Below, in pieces: positions 23,240 through 31,653 of a DNA stretch of 64,000 bases. Origin of the DNA: Streptomyces sp. HUAS 15-9. GTDB lineage: Bacteria > Actinomycetota > Actinomycetes > Streptomycetales > Streptomycetaceae. Position numbers and translations under genes: made by a program. Location: positions 806,001 to 870,000 of the forward strand of contig NZ_CP106798.1 of the NCBI RefSeq assembly GCF_025642155.1, read 5' to 3'. How positions within the stretch are numbered: position 1 is the first letter of the stretch; each line of letters begins with the position of its first letter. The notes under the pieces were generated by a model. It was not told the DNA's origin. It was given only the letters and a program-made list of their open reading frames with translations, and ran no database searches.

Positions 23240-24217
23240 GTGACCCTGCCGCTGATCGCGCCGATGCTCGCCACTCCCGGAAAGCTGCCGCCCACCGCCC
23301 AGGACGCCCGGTGGGCCTACGAGACCAAGCAGGACGGCCAGCGTGCGGTGATCTACCTCCCCGGCGACGGCACCGTGCTGCTGCGCGCCCGCTCCGGCGA
23401 GGACATCACCGCCGCCTACCCCGAGCTGAGGCCGCTGGGCGGCGCCCTCGGCAGCACCCCCTCGATCCTGGACGGCGAGGTGCTCGCCCTCGACGAACAC
23501 GGTCGAGCCGACTTCCAGCTGCTGCAGAGCCGTATGGGCCTGGCCCACGCACCGGCACGCGCGGCGCGCCGTGCGGCCCAGGTCCCGGTGCACCTCGTGC
23601 TGTTCGACGTGATGCACCTGGGCGGCTCCCTGCTCGCCCTCCCCTACACCCGGCGGCGGGCACGGCTGGAGGAGCTGGCCCTCGACGGGCCCCACTGGTC
23701 CACCCCCGCCGCCGTCTTCGGCCACGGCGCCGAGGCCCTGCGGGCGACCCGCGAGCACGGTCTGGAGGGAGTGGTCTGCAAGCGTCTCGACTCGGTGTAC
23801 GAGCCGGGCGTGCGCTCCCGCGACTGGATCAAGATCCGCAACATGCGCAGCGAGGACGTGATCGTCGGCGGCTGGCTGCCCGGCAAGGGCCGGCTCACCG
23901 GACTGCCCGGTGCCGTACTGGTCGGCCAGCGGGCCGCCGGGCGCCTGCGGTACGTCGGCGGTGTGGGCACCGGCTGGAGCGAGGCCGAGCGCACCGAACT
24001 GGCCGCACTGCTGCGGGCCGCCGAGACCGGCGTGTGCCCCTTCGACCCGGTCCCGCCGGTCTCCGGCGCCCACTGGGTACTGCCCCGGCTGGTCGGCGAG
24101 GTCGCCTACAGCACCCGTACACGGGCCGGACTGCTGCGCCAGCCGTCCTGGCTCCGGCTGCGTCCCGACCTCGCGCCCGAGGAGTCGGCGGCGGACATCC
24201 CCGACGAACCGGCCTGA
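23240..24217 (+). CDS. ATP-dependent DNA ligase (LigC/LigD-ligase type)
   Basis: A 325-residue stand-alone ligase. Motif I is ETKQDGQRA with the AMP-accepting Lys30 (KxDG). Motif III-like LVLFDVMHL, motif IV EGVVCKRLDSVYEPG and motif V WIKIRN are all in order, followed by an OB-fold domain (VIVGGWLPGKGRLTGLPGAVLVG to GTGWSEAERTELAALL). It seals nicks using ATP. In actinomycetes such enzymes accompany Ku and LigD in end joining or excision repair, but no Ku or primase gene is adjacent here. GTG 23240 places the first residues exactly as in the family. No strong ribosome-binding site is visible. Confidence 0.93.
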   Translation: MTLPLIAPMLATPGKLPPTAQDARWAYETKQDGQRAVIYLPGDGTVLLRARSGEDITAAYPELRPLGGALGSTPSILDGEVLALDEHGRADFQLLQSRMGLAHAPARAARRAAQVPVHLVLFDVMHLGGSLLALPYTRRRARLEELALDGPHWSTPAAVFGHGAEALRATREHGLEGVVCKRLDSVYEPGVRSRDWIKIRNMRSEDVIVGGWLPGKGRLTGLPGAVLVGQRAAGRLRYVGGVGTGWSEAERTELAALLRAAETGVCPFDPVPPVSGAHWVLPRLVGEVAYSTRTRAGLLRQPSWLRLRPDLAPEESAADIPDEPA

Positions 24218-24383
24218 ACCGGCCCGACTCCGGCCCGAGTGCGACCTGACTCCGGTCCGCATCCGCCCTGACACCTCGTCATGATCCAAGAAGTTGGGCC
24301 CTCCTTCACCACCGGTACTCGTGTGACCCCTTGGCCCGGAGTCGAAAACCCGGGAAGCTGAACTCCCTTTGCCCCCACAGCCG

Positions 24384-24398
24384 TTGGGCTGCGCCCAA
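24384..24398 (+). promoter_or_regulatory. Small hairpin next to the ribosome-binding site
   Basis: TTGGGC (24384-24389) and GCCCAA (24393-24398) form a 6-bp stem with a 3-nt loop ending 2 bases before AGGAGG of the NPP1 gene. It may modulate translation initiation or mRNA stability. Confidence 0.35.
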
Positions 24399-24411
24399 AG
24401 AGGAGGACGCA

Positions 24412-25188
24412 GTGTCGTCACCGAAGTTCAAGGCACACCGCAGAAGATGGCTGACCGGTCTCGCGGGAGCCTCCGCGCTCGTCGTCGCCACCGCCACCGC
24501 CGCGTACGCCGCCCCGCCCCCGGCCCTCCCGGCCAACGCCGAGCCCTCGGAGCTGAAGTACCAGCCGGCCTTCGACTACGACACCGACGGCTGCTACTCC
24601 AGTCCGGCCATCGGCCCCGACGGCACGATCAACGGCGGTCTGAAGCCGACCGGTGCCCTCAACGGCTCGTGCCACGACGCCTCCGACCTGGACAACACGA
24701 ACAGCTACTCGCGCTACAAGTGCAACAACGGCTGGTGCGGCTATCTGTACGGCCTGTACTTCGAGAAGGACCAGGCACTACCCGGAATCAGCCTCGGCGG
24801 CCACCGGCACGACTGGGAGCACGTCGTGGTGTGGGTGCAGAACGACCAGATCAAGTACGTCTCCACCTCCAATCACGGCTCGTTCACCGTGCACCCCGTC
24901 TCCGACGTCCGTTTCGAGGGCACGCACGCGAAGATCGTGTACCACAAGGACGGCATCAGCACGCACTGCTTCCGGCTCGCGAACTCGAACGACGAGCCGC
25001 CGGAGAACCACAAGCACACCTGGCAGTATCCGCCGCTGGTCGGCTGGAACGGCTACCCGGCGGGCCTGCGCGACAAGTTGAGCGCGTACGACTTCGGCAG
25101 CGCCCACTTCGGCCTCAAGGACGACAGCTTCGCCTCGCACCTGACCTCGGCCAAGCCGTCCGGCATCGCCTTCGACCCCAACGCCTGA
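24412..25188 (+). CDS. Secreted NPP1/NLP-family (necrosis-inducing) protein
   Basis: A 258-residue exported protein with a signal peptide (about 1-35, [25 protein letters not shown]). The defining heptapeptide G130-HRHDWE-136 of Nep1-like proteins is intact; in plant-pathogen members it holds the divalent cation used for membrane damage. Cys pairs (C in DTDGCYSS and NGSCHDAS) match type 1 members. NLPs occur in some streptomycetes, where the role (plant contact or another glycolipid target) is unproven. GTG 24412 has AGGAGG 5 bases upstream. A terminator follows, so it is monocistronic. Confidence 0.93.
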   Translation: MSSPKFKAHRRRWLTGLAGASALVVATATAAYAAPPPALPANAEPSELKYQPAFDYDTDGCYSSPAIGPDGTINGGLKPTGALNGSCHDASDLDNTNSYSRYKCNNGWCGYLYGLYFEKDQALPGISLGGHRHDWEHVVVWVQNDQIKYVSTSNHGSFTVHPVSDVRFEGTHAKIVYHKDGISTHCFRLANSNDEPPENHKHTWQYPPLVGWNGYPAGLRDKLSAYDFGSAHFGLKDDSFASHLTSAKPSGIAFDPNA

Positions 25189-25196
25189 GCCGCCGC

Positions 25197-25231
25197 GGGT
25201 TCCCTGCCGCCCCGGGCGCGGCAGGGGACCC
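25197..25231 (+). terminator. Terminator after the NPP1 gene
   Basis: GGGTTCCCTGCCG (25197-25209) pairs with CGGCAGGGGACCC (25219-25231): a 13-bp stem with one G-U pair and a 9-nt loop, 8 bases after the stop. Confidence 0.8.
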
Positions 25232-25375
25232 ATGGACACCCGCCGGTCCGCGCCCACGCCACCCGCTCACCCACGAGGGGCCCCTTCGACCGGCACATGA
25301 AGTCATGACGGTACCGGCACTCGCGGCACGGCGGAGCAATGCGGCCGATCGGCACGGATGTCCGTCGCCACGGTC

Positions 25376-25381
25376 TATCGT
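25376..25381 (+). promoter_or_regulatory. Leaderless -10 element of hemC-like gene
   Basis: TATCGT ends seven bases before ATG 25389 and no Shine-Dalgarno sequence is present, which fits a leaderless actinobacterial transcript. Confidence 0.45.
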
Positions 25382-25388
25382 GTCCCCC

Positions 25389-26324
25389 ATGTCCGTCCCG
25401 GAACTGATCCGTATCGTCTCCCGTGACTCACCGATGGCACTCGCCCAAGTGGAGCGTGTCCGCGCCGAGTTGGCCGTCCTTCATCCGCAGGTGCGCACAG
25501 AGGTCGTACCGGTGAAGACCACCGGCGACACATGGCTGGGCGACCTGTCGAAGGTGGAGGGCAAGGGGGCGTTCACCAAGGAGGTGGACGCCGCTCTGCT
25601 GGCCGGGGCGGCCGACCTCGCGGTGCACTGCGTCAAGGACGTGCCGGCCGACCGGCCGCTGCCCGCGGGCACCGTGTTCGCCGCGTTCCTGAAGCGGGAC
25701 GACATCCGTGACGCGCTCGTCCACCCGGGCGGGCTCACCCTCGACGCGCTGCCGGCCGGCACCCGGATCGGCACCTCCGCGGTACGCCGTGTCGCCCAGC
25801 TGGCCGCCACCCACCCGCATCTGCGGTGCGTGCCCTTCCGCGGCAACGCCAACCGCCGCCTGGACAAGCTCGCGGCCGGCGAGGCGGACGCGCTGCTGCT
25901 CGCGGTCTCCGGGCTGGAGCGGATCGGCCGGCGTGAGGTGATCAGCGAGGTGCTGCCCCCCGAGACGATGATGCCGCCGATCGGCGCGGGCATTCTCGCG
26001 CTGCAGTGCCGGGAGGGCGACGCCGAGCTGATCGACGCGGTCAGCGGGCTCGGCGACCCGGACACCTACCGGGAGGCCACGGCGGAGCGCATGTTCCTGC
26101 ATGTGCTGCAGGGGCACTGCAACAGCCCGATCGCCGGTTACGCCCGCATGGACCGCAGCGGTGAACTGTCCCTGCGTGCCTGTGTGTTCACGCCGGACGG
26201 CAAGACGCGGCTGAACGCCCACGAGTGGGCGGGGCGGCTCGACCCGGCCACGCTCGGCACCTCGGTCGCCGTGTCCCTGCTGCGGCAGGGTGCCCGCGAG
26301 ATCATCGACGGCATCCCGCACTGA
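25389..26324 (+). CDS. Hydroxymethylbilane synthase (HemC) paralogue
   Basis: A 311-residue protein matching porphobilinogen deaminase over its length. The dipyrromethane cofactor attaches at Cys244 in [13 protein letters not shown]; the catalytic Asp region is AVHCVKDVP, and the substrate-binding Arg segments are [13 protein letters not shown] and [11 protein letters not shown]. Variations from the canonical enzyme are [10 protein letters not shown] where RxSxLALAQ is usual, HCVKDVP for HSLKDVP, and [10 protein letters not shown] for GQGALGIECR. No other haem gene is adjacent, whereas the housekeeping hemC normally sits with hemA and hemD, so this is probably a second, divergent copy. It would condense four porphobilinogens into hydroxymethylbilane. 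Stand-alone, leaderless start. Confidence 0.88.
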   Translation: MSVPELIRIVSRDSPMALAQVERVRAELAVLHPQVRTEVVPVKTTGDTWLGDLSKVEGKGAFTKEVDAALLAGAADLAVHCVKDVPADRPLPAGTVFAAFLKRDDIRDALVHPGGLTLDALPAGTRIGTSAVRRVAQLAATHPHLRCVPFRGNANRRLDKLAAGEADALLLAVSGLERIGRREVISEVLPPETMMPPIGAGILALQCREGDAELIDAVSGLGDPDTYREATAERMFLHVLQGHCNSPIAGYARMDRSGELSLRACVFTPDGKTRLNAHEWAGRLDPATLGTSVAVSLLRQGAREIIDGIPH

Positions 26325-26345
26325 CCGGCCGTAGCGGCCGTCAGG
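26321..26345. terminator. Bidirectional hairpin over both stop codons
   Basis: CTGAC-C-GGCCG (26321-26331) pairs with CGGCC-GTCAG around a TAG loop, one base bulged. It includes the stop codons of both convergent genes (26322-26324 and 26341-26343). Confidence 0.6.
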
Positions 26346-26874
26346 CGGTGCCCGGCTCCGTCTGGTCCTCCAGGTCCTTCAGGAAGACGCTGACCTGGTG
26401 GGCCAGGCTGCCCGGCCCGGCAGCCGCGGAGGCGGCGGCGACGGGCTCCTCGAGCAGTCCGATGCCGCCCGCCCACAGGCGGCGGTCGGTCCACTCCTCG
26501 TCGACCCGCAGCTGGACCTGGACGTCGACCTGGGTCAGCGCGGCCTCCGGGCCTGCCGCATAGATCACGGCGGTGGCCCGGCGCAGCGGGTAGACGTCGA
26601 AGCCCTCGATGAACTGCGAGTTGCGCCAGTCGATGAAGGCGCCCTCCCCGTCGGAGCCGACCCGGACGTCGATCTGCCCGTCCTCCAGCTGGACGCTGAA
26701 GTGGCGCGCGCCGCGGTTCTCGACGGTCACCCGGACACTGAAGTACGTCAGCCCGACGGCCGCGTCGTCGCGTCCGCGCGGCGGCTCGGCCGCCTCCAGG
26801 CTGTGGACGCGGACGCGCAGACCGGCATGCTCGTCGTGCTCCTGCCAGTCCCCGACCACGTTCGGCTCGTACAC
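26341..26874 (-). CDS. Conserved hypothetical protein
   Basis: A 177-residue soluble acidic protein. The middle (LTYFSVRVTVENRGARHFSVQLEDGQIDVRVGSDGEGAFIDWRNSQF) has alternating hydrophobic residues like an immunoglobulin-like beta-sandwich; the C-terminal end is helical (AHQVSVFLKDLEDQ). No signal peptide, no catalytic motif I recognise. Codon use is typical of the genome, so I take it as a real gene. Role unknown. Confidence 0.65.
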   Translation of the reverse strand: MYEPNVVGDWQEHDEHAGLRVRVHSLEAAEPPRGRDDAAVGLTYFSVRVTVENRGARHFSVQLEDGQIDVRVGSDGEGAFIDWRNSQFIEGFDVYPLRRATAVIYAAGPEAALTQVDVQVQLRVDEEWTDRRLWAGGIGLLEEPVAAASAAAGPGSLAHQVSVFLKDLEDQTEPGTA

Positions 26875-27065
26875 GGTGCCCCTCTATCGACCTCGGAGAG
26901 CTGCTGTCTATCTGTGTGCCGAGCGCACTGTCAAATGAGCAGAATGCGCTGTGGCCAGGGGGTTCGCCCGCTTTGATCGCTGATCAAGCGCTGCGCAGCG
27001 GGAATCCCCTCGGCGGGCCCCCGGGCGGTGTCCGGGTGCGTGCCGCACATCACGGCCGGGCAAGA

Positions 27066-27926
27066 TCAGCGGGCGAGCCGGCCCAGCAGTGAGGAGGCGA
27101 CGGTGATGCCGAGTGCTGCGGCCACGGCAAGGACGCCGAAGTCGGCGGCGAGATGCGCCGGTGTGCCGAGCAGAAGGCCGCGCAGGGCGTCGACTTGGTA
27201 GCTCAGCGGGTTGGCCTTGCTGACCGCCTGGAGCCAGCCGGGCATGATGGTGACGGGGTAGAGGGCGTTGGAGCCGAAGAACAGCGGCATCGTGATCGCC
27301 TGTCCGATGCCCATCAGGCGGTCGCGGTTGAGGACGATGCCCGCGATGGTGATCGACAGGCAGGAGAAGAAGGCGGAGGCGAGGACCACGGCCGCCGCGA
27401 CGCCGAGCAGACGCAGCGGGTTCCAGGTCAGCGCGACGCCGAGCAGGGCGGCGATGACGATGACGACGACCGCCTGGATCAGCGACTTCACTCCGGCCGC
27501 GAACGCCTTGCCGGTGATCAGCGCCGAGCGCGGGGTCGGCGTGACCAGCAGTTTGTTGAGGATGCCGGCGTCCCGCTCCCAGATGATCTGGATGCCGTAG
27601 AAGATGGCGATGAACATCGCGGACTGGGCGATGATGCCGGGCGCGAGGTAGTCGATGTAGGGGATGCCGCCGGTGGGTATCGCCCGGATCCGGGTGAAGG
27701 TCTGGCCGAAGATCAGCAGCCAGAGGGCGGGCTGGATCGCCCTGGTGTACAGCTCGGTGCGGTCGTGGCGCAGTTTCTGCAGTTCGACGGTGCACATCGC
27801 GACGACCCGGGCGGGCGGCAGCCGCCAGCCCGCGCGGGGCCGCGGCGGCCGCAGCAGCAGGTCACTGCCCGCGGCGGGGACGGGATCAGCCGACGCGGTT
27901 GGCGGTGCGGCGGGTGCTTCGGACAT
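27066..27926 (-). CDS. ABC-2-type exporter permease (DrrB-like)
   Basis: A 286-residue membrane protein with about six transmembrane helices in the ABC-2 layout (for example LAPGIIAQSAMFIAIFYGIQIIWE, SLIQAVVVIVIAALLGVAL, LGVAAAVVLASAFFSCLSITIAG, FGVLAVAAALGITVASSLLG) and the family core ERDAGILNKLLVTPTPRSALITGK. ATG 27926 has AGGAG at a workable distance and overlaps the ATPase gene by 41 bp. It pairs with that ATPase as a daunorubicin-type drug exporter under the MarR gene upstream. Substrate unknown. Confidence 0.9.
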   Translation of the reverse strand: MSEAPAAPPTASADPVPAAGSDLLLRPPRPRAGWRLPPARVVAMCTVELQKLRHDRTELYTRAIQPALWLLIFGQTFTRIRAIPTGGIPYIDYLAPGIIAQSAMFIAIFYGIQIIWERDAGILNKLLVTPTPRSALITGKAFAAGVKSLIQAVVVIVIAALLGVALTWNPLRLLGVAAAVVLASAFFSCLSITIAGIVLNRDRLMGIGQAITMPLFFGSNALYPVTIMPGWLQAVSKANPLSYQVDALRGLLLGTPAHLAADFGVLAVAAALGITVASSLLGRLAR

Positions 27927-28767
27927 CGCGGAAATCTCCTGACTTCTCGTCGAGACCGCTGCCGGCGACATCGCGGAAGACGTCCTCCAGAGTGGGCGGC
28001 TTGTCCGTGGCCGGGGCGCCCGCGGCGCGACGGCGTTCACCGAGTCCCTGCCTGAGTTCGGCGGGGGTGCCGAGGGCGCGGATGCGGCCGTGGTGCATCA
28101 GGCCGACGCGGTCGCAGTACTGGTCCGCCTCGTCCATGTAGTGGGTGGTGACCAGGACGGTCATGCCGGTGGCCGCGCGTACGGCGTTGATGTGCTCCCA
28201 GACACCGGTCCGGGCGATCGGGTCGAGGCCGATCGTCGGCTCGTCGAGGATCAGCAGACGGGGTGCGCTGACCAGGGCCTGGGCCAGCTCCAGCCGACGG
28301 ACCATACCGCCGGAGTAGGTGCCCACCAGCCGGTCGGCGGCGTCGGCGAGGCCCACGGCGGCCACGGCCTGCGCGACCCGGGCGGCCCGCTCGCGGCGGG
28401 GCACGTCGAAGACCCGGGCGAAGAGGGCGACGTTCTCCCGTCCGGTGAGCCCGCTGTCGGCGGACAGCTGCTGCGGGACGTAGCCGAGCAGGCGTCGTAC
28501 GGCCATGCGGTCGCCTGCCGTGTCATGGCCGAAGACGCGGACCATGCCCGCGGGGACGGGCAGCAGCGTGGTGATGCAGCGGATGGCGGTGGTCTTGCCG
28601 GCGCCGTTGGGTCCGAGCAGCCCGAAGACCTCGCCCTCCCGCACGGTCAGGTCGAGCCCGTCCACCGCGTTGGTCTCCCCGAACGCGTAGGCGAGGCGTG
28701 TGCAGGTGACGGCTTCGACCGCGCCGGCGGCGGTGTCCCACGCTTCGGTGGTGGTGTCCCGCGTCAT
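27886..28767 (-). CDS. ABC exporter ATP-binding protein (DrrA-like)
   Basis: A 293-residue ATPase: Walker A GPNGAGKTT, Q loop YVPQQ, signature YSGGMVRR, Walker B RLLILDEPT and switch His in VTTHYMDEAD. The C-terminal extension (EDVFRDVAGSG) is typical of DrrA-type exporters. Start ATG 28767 overlaps the MarR stop (ATGA) and its 3-prime end overlaps the permease gene, so the three proteins are made from one coupled mRNA. Powers export of a drug or metabolite. Confidence 0.93.
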   Translation of the reverse strand: MTRDTTTEAWDTAAGAVEAVTCTRLAYAFGETNAVDGLDLTVREGEVFGLLGPNGAGKTTAIRCITTLLPVPAGMVRVFGHDTAGDRMAVRRLLGYVPQQLSADSGLTGRENVALFARVFDVPRRERAARVAQAVAAVGLADAADRLVGTYSGGMVRRLELAQALVSAPRLLILDEPTIGLDPIARTGVWEHINAVRAATGMTVLVTTHYMDEADQYCDRVGLMHHGRIRALGTPAELRQGLGERRRAAGAPATDKPPTLEDVFRDVAGSGLDEKSGDFRDVRSTRRTANRVG

Positions 28768-29252
28768 GGTTCCCCGGCCTCCTCGTGCAGGGTGACGGCC
28801 AGCTTGCGCAGCGCCGGCAGCGCGGCGCGCAGCGCTTCCCGGTCCGCCTCGTCGAGCCGGTCCACATGGCGCCCGACGAGGGCCGCCCGGCGGCGCTGCC
28901 AGTCCCGCAGCCGGTTGCGGGCCGCCTCGGTGAGCCGCAGGCGGGCGGCACGCCGGTCCGCCGGATCGGTCTCCCGGACCAGATAGCCGTCCTTGGCGAG
29001 CTTGTTGACGAGGGTCGAAACGGAGTTGCTCGCCAGGTACAGCTCCTTGGCGGCGTCAGAGATGCCGATGCCGGGCCGGGCCTCGACCAGGCGCAGCAGT
29101 TCCACCTCGGCGCCGCGCAGCCGTGGCGCGGTCAGCCCGCTGCGCAGCCTGCGGCGGATCAGCCGCTGGATGCCGACCAGGGTGTCCGCCAGCGCCTGCG
29201 GGAAGGCCTCGGACTCCGTCGGTCCCTCAGGTTCCGGTCGCTCGGGTTCCAC
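28764..29252 (-). CDS. MarR-family repressor of the exporter operon
   Basis: A 162-residue winged-helix protein; recognition helix and wing in ISDAAKELYLASNSVSTLVNKLAKDGYLVRETDPADRRAARLRLTEA. It is first in a three-gene operon with the ABC exporter. The GTG start (29252) is only 7 bases from a 27-bp perfect palindromic operator, so it almost certainly represses its own operon until a drug-like ligand binds. The operator probably covers the promoter. Confidence 0.92.
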   Translation of the reverse strand: MEPERPEPEGPTESEAFPQALADTLVGIQRLIRRRLRSGLTAPRLRGAEVELLRLVEARPGIGISDAAKELYLASNSVSTLVNKLAKDGYLVRETDPADRRAARLRLTEAARNRLRDWQRRRAALVGRHVDRLDEADREALRAALPALRKLAVTLHEEAGEP

Positions 29253-29258
29253 ACTTGG

Positions 29259-29285
29259 AGATTACCTCTGTGTCAGAGGTAATCT
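29259..29285. promoter_or_regulatory. MarR operator palindrome
   Basis: AGATTACCTCTG (29259-29270) and CAGAGGTAATCT (29274-29285) are perfect 12-bp inverted repeats around TGT. It lies immediately upstream of the marR-ABC operon. Confidence 0.85.
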
Positions 29286-29349
29286 CTTCCCAAGGAACGG
29301 TCAAGTCGGACAGTTGACGGCCGGACGCCGTCACCATTTCGGGTGATTT

Positions 29350-29375
29350 GTTTTGGTACGTCCGATCCGGGGAAT
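29350..29375 (+). promoter_or_regulatory. Sigma-B-type promoter candidate for the sigma factor gene
   Basis: GTTT (29350-29353), a 16-bp spacer, then GGGAAT (29370-29375). This resembles the sigma-B-class consensus GNNT-N14-16-GGGTAY with one -10 mismatch, 147 bp before the sigma gene, and would allow autoregulation. Confidence 0.4.
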
Positions 29376-29522
29376 GTTGAGGCAAGTGCTTCGGACAGGA
29401 GGCACGTCCGTGGGAGCCGGCTCGCCGGGCCCCGGGTGCCCCCTCAACGGTCCCAGCGCGTTCCTCTCCTCCCATGGTGTCTGTCCCATCCAGCACCCGC
29501 TTGAGGGAGGTGCGCACCCGCC

Positions 29523-30314
29523 ATGGGTACCACCACCAGAACGAAGCCCCACCCGCACGACGACGCCCCCGACACGGCCGAGGCGTTCGAACGGCTGACT
29601 GAACTGCCGGACGGCCCGGAGCGCCGGGCGTTGCGGGACGAGCTGGTCCGGCTCTGGCTGCCGATGGCCGAGCGGATCGCCGTCCGGTTCCGCGACCGCG
29701 GGGAGACCCTGGAAGACCTCTACCAGGTCGCGGCCCTGGGCCTCGTCAAGGCCGTCGACCACTACGACCCGGCACGCGGCCGCGCCTTCGAGGCGTACGC
29801 CGTACCGACCGTCACCGGTGAGATCAAGCGCCACTTCCGTGACCACATGTGGACGCTGCATGTGCCGCGCCGGGTCCAGGACCTGCGCAACCGGGTCCGG
29901 AGCACCGCGAAGGAACTCGCGCAGACGCTTCCGGGCCGGGCGCCCACAGTCGCCGAGATCGCCGAACGGGCACAGCTGAGCGAGGACGAGGTCCGCACCG
30001 GCCTGGAGGCGCTGGAGTGCTTCTCCGCACTGTCGCTGGACGCGGAGATGCCGGGCACCGAGGGTTACGCCCTGAGCGACGCCCTCGGGGATAGCGATCC
30101 CGGCTACGACCTCGTCGTCGACCGCATCGCCGTCAAGCCCTGTCTGGAGGCGCTGCCCGAGCGTGAGCGCCTCATCCTGTATCTGCGGTTCTTCCGGGGG
30201 ATGACGCAGAGCAGGATCGCCGAACAGCTCGGGATCTCCCAGATGCACGTCTCGCGGCTGCTCAGCGGCTGTTTCGACCGGCTGCGCGAGGATCTGCTCG
30301 CCGAGGCGCGCTGA
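29523..30314 (+). CDS. RNA polymerase sigma factor, SigB/F/G subfamily
   Basis: A 263-residue type 3 sigma factor. Region 2 holds DLYQVAALGLVKAVDHYDPARGRAFEAYAVPTVTGEIKRHFRDHMWTLHVPRRVQ, the hallmark of the B/F/G group. Region 3 is APTVAEIAERAQLSEDEV and region 4 LPERERLILYLRFFRGMTQSRIAEQLGISQMHVSRLLSG. Such factors serve osmotic, oxidative and developmental stress and are normally held by an RsbW-like anti-sigma factor. No anti-sigma gene is adjacent, but ATPase-fold and SpoIIE proteins occur elsewhere in the window. GGGAGG precedes the ATG by about 14 bases. Confidence 0.94.
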   Translation: MGTTTRTKPHPHDDAPDTAEAFERLTELPDGPERRALRDELVRLWLPMAERIAVRFRDRGETLEDLYQVAALGLVKAVDHYDPARGRAFEAYAVPTVTGEIKRHFRDHMWTLHVPRRVQDLRNRVRSTAKELAQTLPGRAPTVAEIAERAQLSEDEVRTGLEALECFSALSLDAEMPGTEGYALSDALGDSDPGYDLVVDRIAVKPCLEALPERERLILYLRFFRGMTQSRIAEQLGISQMHVSRLLSGCFDRLREDLLAEAR

Positions 30315-30317
30315 GGC

Positions 30318-30641
30318 TCACTGCGGCGGTGTCCCCGGAACCTGCGTCGGGCCGTGCCGGTCGAGGGCGTCCTCCAGCTCGGCGCGGATCTCCGGGGGCA
30401 TGTCACCGGTGCGTCCCCAGATGAGGATGAGTTCCGCGACATTGCGCAGCTTGATGTTCGTGTGCTGGGAGACGTCCTTCAGCACCGCCCACCCCTGGTC
30501 GGGCGTCACCCGGCCCAGGGCGACCACCATCCCGATCGCCTGGTCCACCACGGCGTGCGAGGCGACCGCCTCCTTCAGCTGGTGCACTTCTTCCTGCAGC
30601 TCGAAGATGCGATCCGTCTCGCCCTCGTAGCGCTCGCCCAT
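30318..30641 (-). CDS. ANTAR-domain protein
   Basis: A 107-residue protein: a short N-terminal coiled coil (FELQEEVHQLKEAVAS) and an ANTAR domain (VVDQAIGMVVALGRVTPDQGWAVLKDVSQHTNIKLRNVAELIL). ANTAR domains bind paired RNA hairpins and prevent transcription termination. It lacks the usual GAF or response-regulator domain, so the signal input must come from a partner. It is convergent with the sigma factor gene, stops 4 bp apart. Confidence 0.88.
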   Translation of the reverse strand: MGERYEGETDRIFELQEEVHQLKEAVASHAVVDQAIGMVVALGRVTPDQGWAVLKDVSQHTNIKLRNVAELILIWGRTGDMPPEIRAELEDALDRHGPTQVPGTPPQ

Positions 30642-30767
30642 CCATCAATCGTGTCACTCGTCCGGCCGTATGCCACCGGGGTACTCGGCAGGCGCCCGGA
30701 CCGCTTCCGGTTGGACACTGGTGGAAGACCGGTGGCCACCGGTCCCGGACACCAGGACGCGAGTGCG

Positions 30768-31577
30768 ATGAACCATGACACGACCCTCCCCGGCGGCGCG
30801 AAGAAGAAGGAAGTCGTCTCCACGCACTCCGTCTTCGGCGCCCCCTGCTGGGTGAGTCTGACCAGCCGTGACCTCAAGGCCACGGAGGAGTTCTACGGGG
30901 CCGTACTGGGCTGGCGATGGCGGAACGCCAAGCTCGGTGATCATTTCAGGATCGCGCTGGCGGGCGGGGTGCCGGTCGCCGGGATCGCCGCGGTCGCCGC
31001 CATGTGGCAGATGGCGGTGACCTGGACGCCGTACTTCGCCGTCCCGAACGCGGACGAGGCCGCGGCCCGGGTCCGGGAGCGCGGCGGCACCGCGGCGGTC
31101 GGCCCGCTCTCCTTCCCGCCCGGGCGTGCCGCGCTGCTCGCCGACCGGGACGGGGCCATCTTCGGCATCTGGGAGGGCGAGCTCATCTCCAACTGGGAGG
31201 CCTGGCGGCGGGCGGCGCCGACCTTCATCCGGCTGCACACCCGCAACGCCTTCGACGCCGCCCTCTTCTACGGCGAGATCCTCGACTGGGCCACGGACCG
31301 GCCGGGCTGCTGCGAGGTCGAGTACGAGGGCGGCGAGGTGGTGCTGCGCAGCCGGGGTGACGTGGTGGCGCGCATCGACTCCGGCGCGGTGGAGGCGGCG
31401 CCCGATCCGTCGGTCCGGCCGCACTGGCAGATCCACTTCGCCGTGGCCGACGTGGCGGACTGCGCCCGGGCGGCGGAGAAGCACGGCGGCAGCGTGCTGC
31501 GCGAGGAAGAGGAGGAGGCCGTACTGCGCGACCCCGACGGCGCCCAGTTCACGGTGACCTCCCGGCGCGAGCACTGA
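30768..31577 (+). CDS. Two-domain VOC (glyoxalase-fold) protein
   Basis: A 269-residue protein with two vicinal-oxygen-chelate modules: residues about 24-135 (PCWVSLTSRDLKATEEFYGAVLGWRW to DRDGAIFGIWEG) and about 148-265 (FIRLHTRNAFDAALFYGEILDW to RDPDGAQFTVTSRREH). VOC proteins include dioxygenases, isomerases and antibiotic-sequestering proteins. Not enough metal ligands stand out to decide. Its stop is 72 bp before the IS element target. Confidence 0.85.
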   Translation: MNHDTTLPGGAKKKEVVSTHSVFGAPCWVSLTSRDLKATEEFYGAVLGWRWRNAKLGDHFRIALAGGVPVAGIAAVAAMWQMAVTWTPYFAVPNADEAAARVRERGGTAAVGPLSFPPGRAALLADRDGAIFGIWEGELISNWEAWRRAAPTFIRLHTRNAFDAALFYGEILDWATDRPGCCEVEYEGGEVVLRSRGDVVARIDSGAVEAAPDPSVRPHWQIHFAVADVADCARAAEKHGGSVLREEEEEAVLRDPDGAQFTVTSRREH

Positions 31578-31649
31578 CCGCCGCCGCGTCACGGGTGCCG
31601 CGTCCTGGGTCCTGTCGTCACATCCCCTCAGGGATTCGATGCCAGGGCC

Positions 31650-31653
31650 CTAG
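31650..31653. repeat. IS target duplication, left copy (CTAG)
   Basis: CTAG here and at 33094-33097 flank the element. Four-base YTAR targets are typical of IS701-family insertion. Confidence 0.85.

Noticed and set aside
22535..23295. Open frames on the minus strand before the ligase gene
   Set aside because: No start signal or domain; the plus strand shows kinase-fragment homology over part of the interval.
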